Below are positions 10,740-21,839 of a stretch of DNA of 64,000 nucleotides, one piece after another. The stretch is from Sphaerosporella brunnea (lineage: Eukaryota > Ascomycota > Pezizomycetes > Pezizales > Pyronemataceae). Under the pieces are notes generated by a model that ran no database searches, was not told the DNA's origin, and was given only the letters and a program-made list of their open reading frames with translations. The stretch lies in NCBI GenBank assembly GCA_008704415.1, contig VXIS01000239.1, positions 1 through 64,000 of the forward strand, given 5' to 3'. The position numbers and the translations under genes were made by a program. Position 1 is the stretch's first letter, and every line of letters starts with the position of its first letter.

Positions 10740-11770
10740 GGGAGTTGAGATTTTGAAGGAAATTCTACACATATTATATCAGTCACTCGGTAGTTTGGGG
10801 GGGGTTTTGGAGGACGGTTTGTACTGAGGAGTCAAGTTTATTTTTGCTGCCTGGTTTGGGGTCGGATTAAGCATCATGGGAACAATGCGAACATGGGGAC
10901 GGCTGGGCTTATGGGGAGTTGCATCCATGCGGTTCATGGATTCACTAGTCCGAGGTGGTATGCTTTTTAATGTGACTTTGACCTGGATCCTTTGGCCCAC
11001 AATGTGCCACATCAAATGAATGGTCTTGGTTGCAACTTTAGGTTTTCACGAATATTAGATGCTGTGATCTGCCAGTAGGAAGCATCAGGACAATCTCCTT
11101 CAATCGCCAAAGCTCAAGGTGATCAAGATATATTCAGACCAGTAACGGCTGAGGACGGGCCTTCTCTCACGGCCAAATATTGACAAATATTCCTTGAAGC
11201 CCGTCAGCCAGCCCGACGTGGGCTGCAGACGCTAAATACAGCTTCTGCATTGGGGATTTGCCTTCTTTCTTTCTTCTGAGGTGATATTGCGCACGCGCAC
11301 AACGTCCCCGCTTGGCTGCTGCCTAGAGAGTTAACGAGTCGATCGGCTGCAAACAGTCCGATTGTCCGAGCATCGTTACACAACCCGTGCATGCTTTCGT
11401 CATTTTGATGACCCCTTTTTCGAGTGTCGGCGGTTAACCGCGAAAGCATGCCGCTTTTTGTGACACTAGAAGTGGATGGTCTCTCCTTTCTCATTTTCCG
11501 ATTTTCTGCGTATGATGATGGCGTATTGTTGGCGAAGTGTGCTGCAGGGCGTTATTGGTGGTTTGTTTGCTCTTCCTTTTGGCACCGGCTTTCTCTTCTG
11601 GTGCCACATCTTCTTCTTTCTTTTCTTCGTGGTATTGTGTCTAATCCGGATAGCGTCTTGGCCTTGTTGGCAATGAATGTCGCTTAGTAATTGCCGAGTG
11701 ACGGGTCATGCGTCGCGCGACCACCCCCGACAACCGCACCTACGAAGTCTATTCTATACAGCGACAATAC
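10740..11770. other. no confident gene
   Basis: Short overlapping frames on both strands, none with recognisable motifs. A G run at 10798-10804 and a hydrophobic plus frame at 11476-11676 were noted but not supported. Confidence 0.4.
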
Positions 11771-11774
11771 TCCC

Positions 11775-12030
11775 TGGCCCCTACAGCAGCAAGCAAATTT
11801 TTACTTCAAGCTCAACTACATCGAGTATTACTGGGCGGAATTGAGGAGATATACTCGTGCAAACTGCAAGCATAAGCTTGGTGAACTTGAAAAGACTGTG
11901 ATAATGGCTATGGCTTCTGTGAGCTTAACGACTATTCGGCGGTTTGCAGAGCTGGAGAAGCGGTGGATGCTAGCAGAGATCCTTTGCAGAAAAGGATTAT
12001 CGGTCTCACCGAAGGCGGACACGGAAGATT
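11775..12030 (+). mobile_element. fragment of a fungal DDE transposase (C-terminal part)
   Basis: The plus frame reads FKLNYIEYYWAELRRYTRAN, then LGELEKTVIMAMASVSLTTI and RRFAELEKRWMLAE. As recalled from fungal proteomes, this matches the tail of IS630/Tc1-type DDE transposases, where an N-x-I-E-x-x-W motif holds the final catalytic glutamate. The conserved asparagine and glutamate are present here (NYIEYYW). The catalytic upstream domain is absent, so this is a non-autonomous remnant. I saw no flanking terminal repeats. Confidence 0.65.
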
Positions 12031-12039
12031 TCTTCATGA

Positions 12040-13150
12040 TTTTCATTTTATCACTCGTGTTCTCCATTCTTAGTAATTTTTGTTCCGCCGCCCATGCTTT
12101 TTTTCCGTCCGCTGCTGCTCCACCAAAACTTATTGGAAACGCCCATAGCCCTAACCCTGTGGTCTCTAAGAGAGAAGACGGTCGCAGTGTCACAGTTTTC
12201 AGTGCGATTTTCGCTTCGTCGGATACATGATCTCTCAGAGTAGCTTCCCGGCTTTAATATAAGTCCTCGACCAAATTGCTTCAAAAATCGTGAAGTTAAA
12301 AGTGTTTTTGTTTGGGGTGCCGGGTGTGCTGCCGATGGCAGGGTGAGGGTTTCCGTGATTTCAATACTTGTGATTTTGACGAGCAGTGTCCCTCTTCACC
12401 AATCACCGAGAGTATTGATGGAAGCCAAATCTGACAGATCCCATCACTAATAGCTTTGACTGATGGGCTGAGACATTTCGCCTTTCGCGTTCCCTTTTGG
12501 GTGACAGTCTCTATTGTCTTCAAAAACTCAGTGCCGCGTAAAATCGCCTAGGTAGAGCAGAATATACGCGGCGCGTTTACGCGGGACTTATCGAGGCACT
12601 TTGTGACTTATTATGTTCCCACTTTAGTTTCAAGGACCGATACGTAATTCCAACATTCTATGTGGTTTCAAGGACCGACTGGTAAATTCAAACACCATCA
12701 TTCTGTGGGGCTGAAAACCGTGGGCCCAGCAAAAAGACTGTCAAGTTCGCCCCACTTCTCCGTTGTCCTGATCCTTTGATCCTTTGCAGAGGGCTGCGAA
12801 GCTTCCCCTCACCACACTGTATGCAGGCGCTCTCTCACTCTTTCTGCCTCAACCTCCTTATGCTGTATGCCTGACTGACTTCATGCGACATAGCTCACTG
12901 AGAGTGGAGAGCTTTCTAGGCAGATGCGACGCGATGAACAACACATCGAAGGGCTACAGCAGAGCCTCATGAAGCTGCAAATTCCATTGGTCCCGAGTGG
13001 TGGGCTGCAAACGAACGAATATCATCAGGCTCGCCGCTTTGTGAGTTCGCGGCTCGAAGGTAGAGTTCTCCTTTGAGCAGCGATCCCGCTTTCTATTCCT
13101 ACACTGCGCAGTACTGCGCGTGTCGGGGTGGCGGTGATACCTACTGCAGA
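12040..13150. other. no gene seen; two-copy imperfect repeat near 12630-12705
   Basis: A unit beginning tttcaaggaccga recurs about 38 bp apart, near 12628 and 12666. Otherwise the frames are short and unsupported. Confidence 0.45.
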
Positions 13151-13152
13151 TA

Positions 13153-13266
13153 CTCGTGCCATTATAAAGTCGATATCAACACCCGGTTGAGAGAGCACTC
13201 ACAACAATAACAACAACAACAACAACACTCTACGCTCAAAATCAGAATCAATCACCCTAGTTAGCC
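13153..13266 (+). promoter_or_regulatory. core promoter and CAA-rich leader of the small gene at 13267
   Basis: A TATAAA box lies at 13164-13169. About 35-100 bp downstream is a leader containing repeated CAA triplets (13202-13228) and then the ATG at 13267 in the context tagccATG. Unstructured CAA-rich leaders are typical of well-expressed fungal mRNAs. Confidence 0.5.
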
Positions 13267-13560
13267 ATGCCCGAAGTCATGACTGCCATCCCAGGGCGAT
13301 ACTGTACCGCGGAAGTTCTCAAGCAATATCTCCAGGCGAACTATCCCAACAAGCACACTTATGAGGTACGTCAATCACTCTACCAAAATCTGTTGTTACT
13401 AGGGACCCTAATAAACGGGTGTAGAATATGAATGGGATTTGGAGGGTTTGGGCGCCGAATGCCATTGACATGGTTTGGACCCCGGGGTTCTGAATAGTTG
13501 ATTCTGACGTTGTAGGATCAAATTCGGGAGCTCCAGGCACAGTCAATGTCAAGCAACTGA
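13267..13560 (+). CDS. very small spliced gene, unknown product (47 or 55 aa)
   Basis: Exon 1 (13267-13365) encodes 33 residues starting MPEVMTAIPGRYCTAEVLKQ and ends in phase 0 at a GTACGT donor. Two acceptors both give an in-frame ending. One is GTGTAG at 13421-13424, leading to NMNGIWRVWAPNAIDMVWTP and a stop at 13493. The other is GTTGTAG, preceded by a TCTGAC branch, leading to DQIRELQAQSMSSN and a stop at 13560. The second has the better branch point. Further exons downstream are possible (see 13716). The TATA box and leader support a real transcript; no family recognised. Confidence 0.4.
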
Positions 13561-13715
13561 GTGGTGCGGCGCAACCCGGACTGTGAACATATGCCCCGTT
13601 AGTTCTTGGTTGGAGGTGGCGGTGAGAGTAATTGGTGGCCTTCTTTTTGGATCGAATGTTCGGTAGCTTTGTGCGTTATTCTTGTTTTCTTCTCGCGGTA
13701 TCTACCCAAAATTTG

Positions 13716-13842
13716 CCTGTGTAGGCCGATTCGATGTATTTCCAATTGAGAACTATGTACAAGCCTCCACGTATCATGAGTTCCACCGCTTCATGCAGCC
13801 GACTTTGGATGCTGGCGGAGTTGTTGCCTACAAGGAAGGCTA
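13716..13842 (+). CDS. possible exon or gene fragment
   Basis: After a TGTGTAG acceptor-like site the plus strand reads GRFDVFPIENYVQASTYHEF, then HRFMQPTLDAGGVVAYKEG and a stop at 13842. The composition is protein-like. It could be a later exon of the small gene at 13267, which would make the short endings there artefacts. No donor links them unambiguously. Confidence 0.25.
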
Positions 13843-13892
13843 GAAAGTACGCCCATCCAATAACCTACAAGGAAGGCTAGAAAGTACGCCCA
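13827..13892. repeat. direct duplication of about 29 bp
   Basis: The string cctacaaggaaggctagaaa and the following agtacgccca occur twice, separated by 8 bp. The duplication spans the stop codon of the fragment above. Confidence 0.8.
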
Positions 13893-14375
13893 CCGATGCA
13901 GGGTTGACCGAGATGGTGATGGAGTACTTTACCGGCATCTCATATCTGCGGTTTTGCTTCGCCCATTACTGTGCACGTTTTTCGAACGGGTTTGGAACTC
14001 GAGCGATGCGGCGCCGTGGGGGGCATGTGTCAAAGTAGGCGACAACTAAGAGTCGAGCACGTCGTGTCGTATCTTGTGCAACAGAAGGTTCGAAGGCTTC
14101 CACAAGGCCAGGCCGGCCGACACTGCGGGCTGAGCTGTTACGAACATTTCTTCAGCTACGAGTTCAAGGCGTTGTTCGTCATAGGCTCTAGAGATTTTAT
14201 TGGGGATACTAGGCAGAGCCTTTGGGTTGATGACCGGTGTGGCAGTATCAGTAGCACGGCCAGGCTTAAAAAGAGTGGGGTTTCCAGCTCTATAGCGTCC
14301 TCTTTTAACTATCCTCTACCGGAGCCCGAGATCCTTTCATCAGCCTACAGCACCGAGTGTAGCATCACAGGCACT

Positions 14376-16490
14376 ATGTCTTCTATCACCCCTGAAGTAG
14401 CCGCCGACAACGCCTGGGCTGGGTATCTGCAAAATATCGACTATGAGGAGGTGGATATCGATATCGATAAAACGCGGAGACTCTTCGAAGAACACATCAA
14501 TGGAAGCCTTCTGTCGTCAAATGGTTCCCAGATCAATGTGCAGACCCTTACCGTGAAAGAACTTGGTTCAGAGGAAGAAGAATGTTGGTCAAGTCGTTCT
14601 TGTATCCCACTCTATGTCTCCAGTGCTGAGAATTTCCGGTGCAGCTGAGGAAGCAACCCCGCAATGGTCAACCTGCACTAGCATTGGCAGCTTGAATGAG
14701 TCCGTACTGAAGGTAGCTAGCAGGAAGTCCCTTCGCTATCTTTATGCCGAGCTAACAGACTGTTGTCTTCTCAGGCCCCATCAAAGCCTTTTTCCCATCA
14801 TTTCATGTATGACCCTAGAAGATATGTAGGCCTATTGTGGTAACTAAAGTGATTAAACAGTGTTCTCTCCCAACCATACTCCTGGGGCATGATCCACATC
14901 TGCAAAGAAGGGTTGTTCCGACTATTATCCTTCTATGCGGTGTTCCCATGGTTTCTGGAGCTCCTTCGCACCTTCGGTACCAAAATACAGGAGCAGGACG
15001 AGCACTTCGGCATCTACAACCAGTATCCGCTCTGCGGCGTTGGTGGTCCCCGTTCAACGTTCGGTGTGATAAGCCACTCGCAACCTGTTTCCACCAGCCC
15101 ACTGACGCAAGTTCTAGAGCTGTGTTATAACCTCCGGTATCCCGTACTCCGTGAAAGCGTCAACACTGGATCGGCATTGGTATGGACCACTCGCAAAATC
15201 GGAGTGTGGGCAAAATATGACCCCGTAGCGAAAAAGACGGTGTGGATTCTCTTACAGCCGACACATCAGACGAGGTTCCAGCAGCGGTTATTGGCTTTGG
15301 CTAAGAGACTCGGGGGTTCCATATCGTTGTGGGATGTTAACAGGCTTCTACTCTCCTTCGCTGATAGAGACGTGGAAGCATATATCAGCTATCTGGAAAG
15401 TCGATACTTTGAATTGGTACGTTTTGCAACCCCAAGCGTGATTGAAAAAGCCGGCGCAGTGACTGTGCCACCGATCCGCTGTTTCTCCCTCTCCAACAAA
15501 TCAGCATCTAACTTTCTTGTTCCAACAGGAGAGAATGGCGCCAAGAAGGCCTTATGTCGACGAAAAAATACGAGCACCTTCCTTCCAGGATGCGCAATCA
15601 CTACAGAGTCTGCGCGAGGCGCTGGGCAACTTGAAACTATCGATCATGAGCAATCTCTATGTGGTGAAGAATATGAGCCGGTACCTATGCGTGCGAACTG
15701 GTAGCCAACTACCATTGCTCCAGAACACCACCGGTTATGAAGCGTTTGTTGCGGTACTGGAGAGGCAGCAGACTAAAATGGAACACTATTTGGCCCAGGT
15801 TGACAGCCTGGATGCCAGATGCAACATCCTGTCTGGTTTGGTGAGTTGATCTGTTTTCGGGAGGGAGCGATGGGACATGCACTGAGTCGAGATCAAGGTC
15901 CCTTGCATCATCGCATTGCAGGAGAACGACATGATGCGGACGATGCAGGAAACGGCCAATCAGCAGTCGCGTTTCATGAATAGACTTACACTTGCGACCG
16001 CCTTCGTTATCCCACCGATGCTGGTTTTGGTAGGTGACTTCCACGCAAATAACTTTGACGAGATTCCAATGATTGTTTGCAGACACTCTTCAATGCTGGG
16101 TTTATGAACAAAGGTCCCATTACGGATATCAAGTGGGCGCTGCCTTTGTTTTTCGGCTTGCTGATTATCCTGTGGATAATCGCCGCCTTGGTCTGGCTCT
16201 GGTGCAAGAAAACCGATGAGGCTCCAGATCCCGAGTGGGGTCTCCAGAGGACCGACACTGACCAGTTCGATCATTCTTCGTCCGCTGGGTCTACACAGGA
16301 AGAGGCGGGGCCACCGTTACGGAAACTGGTGCGGGAAATGCTGGGAACTTTGAGCCGGAAGAGTGAGAAGAGTGGTTGCACGGGAGAGCTACCGATTTCT
16401 GGGGCCGTGAGTTTTAGGGTGGGGCAGTTGCCGGGGTCTGGGACATCTCCAGCTTCCGCGCTCGCAGGCAGTGGGAATCCGCGCGGTTGA
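14376..16490 (+). CDS. CorA-like transporter domain protein (fungal family), multi-exon
   Basis: The 3-prime exons are firm: 14861-15416, 15529-15840, 15922-16029 and 16083-16490, joined by introns of 112, 81 and 53 nt, all phase 0. The likely ATG is at 14376 (MSSITPEVAADNAWAGYLQN). At least one intron lies between 14565 and 14826, with an exon ending at 14825 in SCMTLED; its exact edges are unresolved. The conserved N-terminal region is clear: SQPYSWGMIHICKEGLFRLL, FLELLRTFGTKIQEQDEHFG, then VWILLQPTHQTRF. A helical region follows (SLQSLREALGNLKLSI, YEAFVAVLERQQTKMEHYLA). Two C-terminal membrane segments come last: LTLATAFVIPPMLVLTLF and WALPLFFGLLIILWIIAALV. The family resembles CorA in its C-terminal half, but the usual GMN metal motif is not visible, so transport of magnesium is not assured. 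Confidence 0.75.
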
Positions 16491-16499
16491 GCGTGAGAC

Positions 16500-17890
16500 T
16501 ATGGGTGCGCCGATGGATGGCGTGGTGGGCTTAGAGGTGGTTTTTGGAGTGTAACTGTTTCGATGGTTGGACTTTCCTTACATAGTTGTAACTGGGTAGG
16601 CTTCTTGCGGCGGGGGTTCATCGGTTATTAGAATCACTCATGTACATACGAGTAGGGGTACTATAGAGTAGAGCACATAAGACATCATTGAATTTAAAGC
16701 TAGAATTGCATACAAGTTACGGTAGCTGCTGAAAGGTTCTCTATTGGTTGCATCTGCTCGGCCATTTGCAGATTCATTAAAACAAGTGTAAGCCTGTACT
16801 TTGCCATGTTGGTTGTGGGCTTTTCGATCAGCGTATGTGCAAACTGGTCGGATGTTCGCGGATCCGAGGTTCCTTGGAAATTGGCCATGTTTGAAGAAGC
16901 GGTGTGCAGACCGATGGAGACCCTAGGGTGACGGAGGAGACCCTAGGGTGACGGAGGAGACCTACTTTTTATAACCTGCGCGAGCTAGATTACACATCGT
17001 AAATTTACTGTCTGATTTGTTGCAGCTCTGAAACCACTCACAGCTGCACAGTCTTCACCAGGTTCCCACGGCCTTACTCCATGCTCTACTCGCATAACAA
17101 CTTCAGGGCCACCAAATAGACTTATGTGGGTTAGGGCTGTCAATGCCCGCAAGGGGATTTACTATATTTGTGTATGAATCTGTAGCTCCCTGAACACCGG
17201 CTCCCGACAGGAGAGATGACCGAACCGCTCGGACTTATGTTTGTCGCCGACGACAGTACTGCACCGCAAAAGCTAGGTCGCAGTATCTACCACTCTACTT
17301 ACTTTGCTTTGTTAGAGGGGGAAATGCTTTTTTCGAAAACTATCTCCGTGAAAGTGCCAGCCAGTGTCTTCTGAAGCAATACATGGAGTCGCCCATTCTC
17401 CAGAGGACCAATGGAAACATTTCTCAGCTCCAGCGACTTCAGCCGCATGGGCGTCCACGACCAACCTCCTTTAGAAGCTCAGATCTCGCCGTTGTTTCTC
17501 CACTTGAACCATCTGGATATCCAACCCCAAGGCGGCCACCACGAAGAAGGATTCTTCCGCGGTCTACGATTTACCTCAAGCTTCGGACGCAGAAAATCAG
17601 CAGAAGCGTGTGGAAACCTGCTCCCTGCGGGTGCTACGAGGACTATACCGGCGCGCCTCCTGCCCTTTACCGCTACTCTATTATTCGATAGTGGTCTACG
17701 GCCGCTTTGATCACGATCGAAAGGAGGTCCGATGAAAGTTTATTTCCCAGATATCACCACCGGAATTACTACCATGAATCCAAAAGGGCCACGGCAACAA
17801 TAAATAACGACTTATGACACCCGTCAAATGCCACCCCTCCTCGCCTGAGAATCAACCATTCCCCGCCTCCACCTGAAACAACCCGCCGAT
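16500..17890. other. no confident gene; short repeat with CCCTAGGG
   Basis: At about 16914-16963 a 19-bp unit containing gagaccctagggtgacgga is repeated about two and a half times. Its palindromic core CCCTAGGG contains the telomere-type CCCTA, but the unit is not a telomere repeat. Two overlapping frames at 17383-17710 are unsupported. Confidence 0.5.
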
Positions 17891-17893
17891 CGG

Positions 17894-18276
17894 CTACAAA
17901 CCAGACCGCCTAATGAACCACGTTGTGTCCCACTGATGAGCGAACAAATGTAAATAATAGGCGTCGCCGCCCTTGGTTACGAGGTTGTTGTGTGCTCGCT
18001 GAAACCTGCGCAGTGCAGATGCGGCTAGGAGACCCACCAACACGAGGGTTTTGATCGTTTCAAGAATAAGGAGGTAGTGGCGATGGCACCCGAACTGTAT
18101 TTGTTGGTGGTAGTGGCGGACATGACGGCCTGGGTCGTCAGGGGAAGGCAAGAAATATGGACGAATGGGAGTAAAGAACTTACGGATGGTGAGGTGCGCT
18201 TTGTGTATAACAGCCTTTCGCGGACGAGAAGAAGAGGGAATCTACATGTATTTGACCCCGTGGTGGCAAAAGAACT
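17894..18276 (-). CDS. C-terminal part of a small membrane protein, 5-prime end unresolved
   Basis: Exons 18184-18276 and 17894-18094 (minus strand) join in phase 0 across an intron with a perfect GTAAGT donor and ACAG acceptor. Together they give 98 residues: a basic N-terminal part (FPLLLVRERLLYTKRTSP), a hydrophobic segment (YLLILETIKTLVLVGLLAAS) and a basic/aromatic tail ending FAHQWDTTWFIRRSGL. No ATG is available in the first exon, so an upstream exon is needed. Family not recognised. It lies next to the two-TM paralogue pair but on the opposite strand. Confidence 0.35.
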
Positions 18277-18678
18277 CTAGACTCTCAGGACAAGCCTTTT
18301 AGTTCACGACAGAATACAACATTCAAGCGAAAGGCTGATCGCCGAGGCATTTCTTGCGACCTTGAAACTGTTGTTATGTATTCTGATTTGTGACCCAAGA
18401 TTATCTTGTCACAGCTATCTAAATGAATCACAGGTTAGCACTCGAAAGCCTGAAGTTTTCGTTGCTGCCTTCGGCGTGACATGTACTTTACTAGTACTGA
18501 TATCCGGCTGACTAACCCTGCTTTGTCAAGGTTGGCCAAGCCGCCGTGTTCCGATCGCGTTGAAAAAGGTTCCCTATCTCGGTAACCTCCGCAATTACAC
18601 GTGGCATGTCATAGCTTAGCCTCTTCGCGACCGAACATCTTGGTATCTTCTTCCCATCATCTCACCGCGCCGACATCA

Positions 18679-19146
18679 ATGGTATCCAAAATACTCCGTT
18701 TGTGCGCCCTTCCTACTCAAAGACTCTTCTAACGCCTGTCTCCTTCTGCAGTCTTGACTCTCCTGCCCGGCACAAACGCGTTTCTCCTCACCGGTCTCGA
18801 CGAACACATCGCGCGCGTCGAACGCATCCTCAACCATGCGCTATCGCACGCGGCTGAGCACCAGGACAGGATCGCGGGCACGCTGAACCACACACTGTTG
18901 TCGGTTTTCTACCTGATCTTGCTTTCGGCGCTGCTTGTGTTTGCGTTGAAGGAAAAGCCGATGTTGAGAGCCACCGGCGGTGGCGCTTTCTTCCTCTGCT
19001 TTTTGTGCGTGATTTTGGCGTTTTCGTTGCAGATGGGCCGGCTGGAACCCGTGGTTTGTGGCGTTTTGTTCGCCGCGTTTGTGGATGCGAAGGGAAGGGC
19101 GTTCGCCGAGCGCGAGCAGGCACAGGCACAGGCGAAGGAGGAGTGA
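18679..19146 (+). CDS. two-TM small membrane protein, paralogue 1 of a tandem pair
   Basis: Exon 1 is only 19 nt (18679-18697, MVSKIL plus one base). A 54-nt intron (GTTTGT donor, CTAAC branch, CTGCAG acceptor) joins it to exon 2 (18752-19146), giving 137 aa. The protein has a short hydrophobic start, the conserved block LLPGTNA, and an amphipathic histidine/alanine-rich helix (HIARVERILNHALSHAAEHQ). Two hydrophobic segments follow (LLSVFYLILLSALLVFALKE; FLCFLCVILAFSLQM with CGVLFAAFV), then a short Ala/Glu/Gln-rich tail. Exon 1, intron and the LPGTNA block are all conserved in the copy at 19645, which strongly supports this model. Function unknown; probably an endomembrane protein. Confidence 0.6.
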
Positions 19147-19644
19147 AAAAAAAATGGAACTTGGATGAATGGCTATTTGTCGGTACAGTACCTCGTCATG
19201 ACATAGAGTGTTGCTGAAGATACGCGCTCTATTATTTGCCCAGATCGACCCCACATTGTTTTCTCCAAAAATCAGCACACTCCTTTACATGTCTTGTTTA
19301 ACTCATTGCTAAGTTTGATGATCATACGACCAGGCGTTGTAGAGATACAGGCCGTTTTGTGCGTTGAACATTCCAAAAAGGCAGTGAATACCACTCTCGC
19401 TATGGACTTCAACAGAAAAAGAATCAGTCCATGTGTTCATAGGTCTCCGCAGGATGGTGTTGATGGTGTTGGCGAATCACAAAGACCTGTGACTGTCCAG
19501 TATAGATGCGCCACGACTCTTGCCCACATAGAGCGGATGGCTGAATGTGGCTGCCTTGCTGTCGGCTGATATTCCTACCCCGCATTTACTCATAGCTTAT
19601 GTAACCCTCCCACCTATCCTTTCCATCATCGCCGCTCCGAGATA

Positions 19645-20202
19645 ATGGTGTCCAAACTGCTCCGTTTGTGTACCCCTCCCGCTTAAAGATCATTCTAACG
19701 CCTGTCTCCTTCTGCAGTCTTAAGTTTCCTGCCCGGCACAAACGCGCTTGTCGGTAAACACATCCGTGACGCCAGACACCACGCCGATCAAGCGCTAGCG
19801 CGCGCCGAACACCTCCTCAACGATGCGCTATCGCGCACCGAACACCTCCTCAACCAAGCGCAATCACACGCAGCCAAGCACCAGGACAGGATCGCGGAAA
19901 CGCTGGACCGCACGGCGGCGTCGCTTTTCTACCTGGTCCTCCTTTCGGTGCTGATGGTGGTTGCCGTGAAGGAAAAGCCGACGTTGAGAACCTCTGACGG
20001 CAGGATCTTCTACCTATGCTTTTCGGTCGTGCTTTTGGTGTTTTCGGCGCTGGTGAAGGGGCCGGAACCCCTGGTTTGTGGCGTTTTGTTCGCGGCGTTT
20101 GTGAATGTGCAGGGGATGGCTCTCGCCAGGCAAAGGCAGCCGCCGCCGCCGCCGCAGCCGCCGCCGGGATCGCAGGCGCAGTCGGAGGCGGAGACGGAGT
20201 GA
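19645..20202 (+). CDS. two-TM small membrane protein, paralogue 2 of a tandem pair
   Basis: Exon 1 (19645-19663, MVSKLL plus one base) and exon 2 (19718-20202) flank a 54-nt intron nearly identical to that of the upstream copy, including the cattctaacgcctgtctcct stretch. The product is 167 aa. It shares LPGTNA, the helix end HAAKHQDRIAETL, both membrane segments (ASLFYLVLLSVLMVVAVKEK; FYLCFSVVLLVFSALV) and CGVLFAAFV with copy 1. It is longer because a 14-residue helical unit (AEHLLNDALSR, TEHLLNQAQSH) is repeated before the first membrane segment. It ends in a proline run and a Glu/Ala tail. The duplication is recent enough that introns align base for base in parts. Confidence 0.6.
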
Positions 20203-20263
20203 GAAAGTAGGGCTGCTGAATGGCTAGTTGTTGGTCGTTACTCTACGGCCGTATATCTATGGG

Positions 20264-20879
20264 CAGTGTTGTCAATAGGTGTTGTCAACAGCCGCCCGGC
20301 TGGCTTTTTGTTCAGCCCGGCTGAAGCCCGGGCTTCTTCATCACGTTTCTATGTGAGTTCAAGCGGTTTTATGGTTCAAAGGGATTTCGTAAAAGTATAA
20401 ACCGGAGTACGCGTGCCGTTTCGCACACAACGTCCATATGCCGTGCCCGGCAACTGGCAATACTGTCTATGGGTGAAAAATGTCATTATTGGAGAAAGCT
20501 CTGCACCGACCTAATCGGGATGCATTCTTGAAACGAGTTATCCTCTAGCTGATAATGGAAGCATTTATCCAATATTATGCGCTATGGCACTTGTAACTAT
20601 TCGTCTCTTTGCACACACTGACCAGCTCTGCGAGAGTAACCCCCTCAAAAGCGTGCACCCGCAGGGAAGCATGAGCAAATAATCACCAAGTCGTTCACCT
20701 AGTATTAACAATAGGTAGCCGGCCCACGGGCTTTTTGGAAAGCATAAAAGCTCGGCTGGCTGAAAAAACAGACTACTATCACAGAGCTTGAAATTTGAAG
20801 GCGTTGTGGTGGCGGTGGTGAGCGGTCGCTTTTTTCACAAACCGGCTGCTTTGTGAGGGAGCCACTACTGACAACACTG
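20264..20879. mobile_element. hAT-like non-autonomous element (MITE) with CAGTGTTGTCA ends
   Basis: CAGTGTTGTCA at 20264 is mirrored by TGACAACACTG ending at 20879. hAT elements usually begin CAGTG or CAGAG, so the ends fit that superfamily. The subterminal parts also contain mirrored pieces (cggctggcttttt near 20298 and its relative near 20750). The 8-bp flanks do not match, so a target-site duplication is not visible. No transposase is encoded inside. Confidence 0.5.
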
Positions 20880-21064
20880 CATTGCATTCACCGATCACTC
20901 GTTAAATCACAGAAGCACCTGTAGCTGTAAAAATACCCAAGATCCGAACAAGCAACAAAGGCAGTAGTTATGATTATCTTCTGAAGTAACCACTCGCTCG
21001 CAGCAAAACACTTTCGAGTTTCGGCCGTACACTCCCAGAACTGACAAGACCCACTTTATCAAGG

Positions 21065-21799
21065 TTACTCCTCTTTCTTCTTAGCGACATCGAGCCAGTT
21101 GTAAATGCGCTTGGAGCCCTGGGTAGTCGAGGTAACCGAAGAGGCCTTGGTCATGGTCTCGGTGTCATCGATGTCGAACGGGATGAAACCGCGATCCTGG
21201 TGAGCCTGGCCATAGATGGCAATAGCCTGATTCAACTCGTCCTGCTGAATCAAGGGGGAAGTTTCCTCCTCGGAATGGCCTAATTTCAATCAGCAACTGA
21301 CAGCTCTTCCTTTTCTTTCCTCCAATGGACTTACCAACGCCCGAAGCCTGGTTATCGCCATTATGGCGCTTGAAGCGACTCCTCAAGGAATCATTGCGGA
21401 CATACACCGGAGCCTCCTCGCCCTCAACGTTCAATTTGGTAATCTGCGCTCCGGCAGAAGTCTTGAACTGCTCGGAAACGCGGATGCGGCAAGGATCGTG
21501 AACGTAACCCTTGGGATAGTGGTTGATCGACTTTCCGGAACTGTAGTACTCCATAACCGCCTCCCTCGAGGCGATGCGGGTACCCAGGGGGTAGTCGCTC
21601 AGGTCGACAGAAGAGCCTTCGTCCGAGTCGACAGAGGAGTCCTCGCTCACCACAACCGAATCCAGGGCAAAGGCGTCATGATCGAGGTTGCCGCCGGCGC
21701 CGCGATCACTGCGCCACGCGAACAAGCGGCGGAAGAAGGGGGTGAGACACATTTCTGCGGTGGTGAGAGGGAGTTGTGGGGCAGCGCGGGGGAACTTAC
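21065..21799 (-). CDS. hypothetical 210-aa protein with a 5-prime UTR intron
   Basis: Coding exons are 21335-21752 and 21065-21279 on the minus strand. They join across a 55-nt intron (GTAAGT donor, TTAG acceptor) with exact phase to give 210 aa, starting MCLTPFFRRLFAWRSDRG. Two bases before the ATG another canonical intron ends (21755-21799, GTAAGT to CGCAG); no upstream ATG exists, so it lies in the 5-prime UTR. The protein has an acidic serine-rich stretch (SEDSSVDSDEGSSVDLSDYP), a compact central region (LGTRIASREAVMEYYSSGKS, HYPKGYVHDPCRIRVSEQFK) and a C-terminus rich in charge ending KRIYNWLDVAKKKEE. No membrane segment or known domain was seen. Confidence 0.65.
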
Positions 21800-21839
21800 T
21801 GCTGGTATGTCGGTAAGTGCGTCGCTCGTCGTTGTCTAG

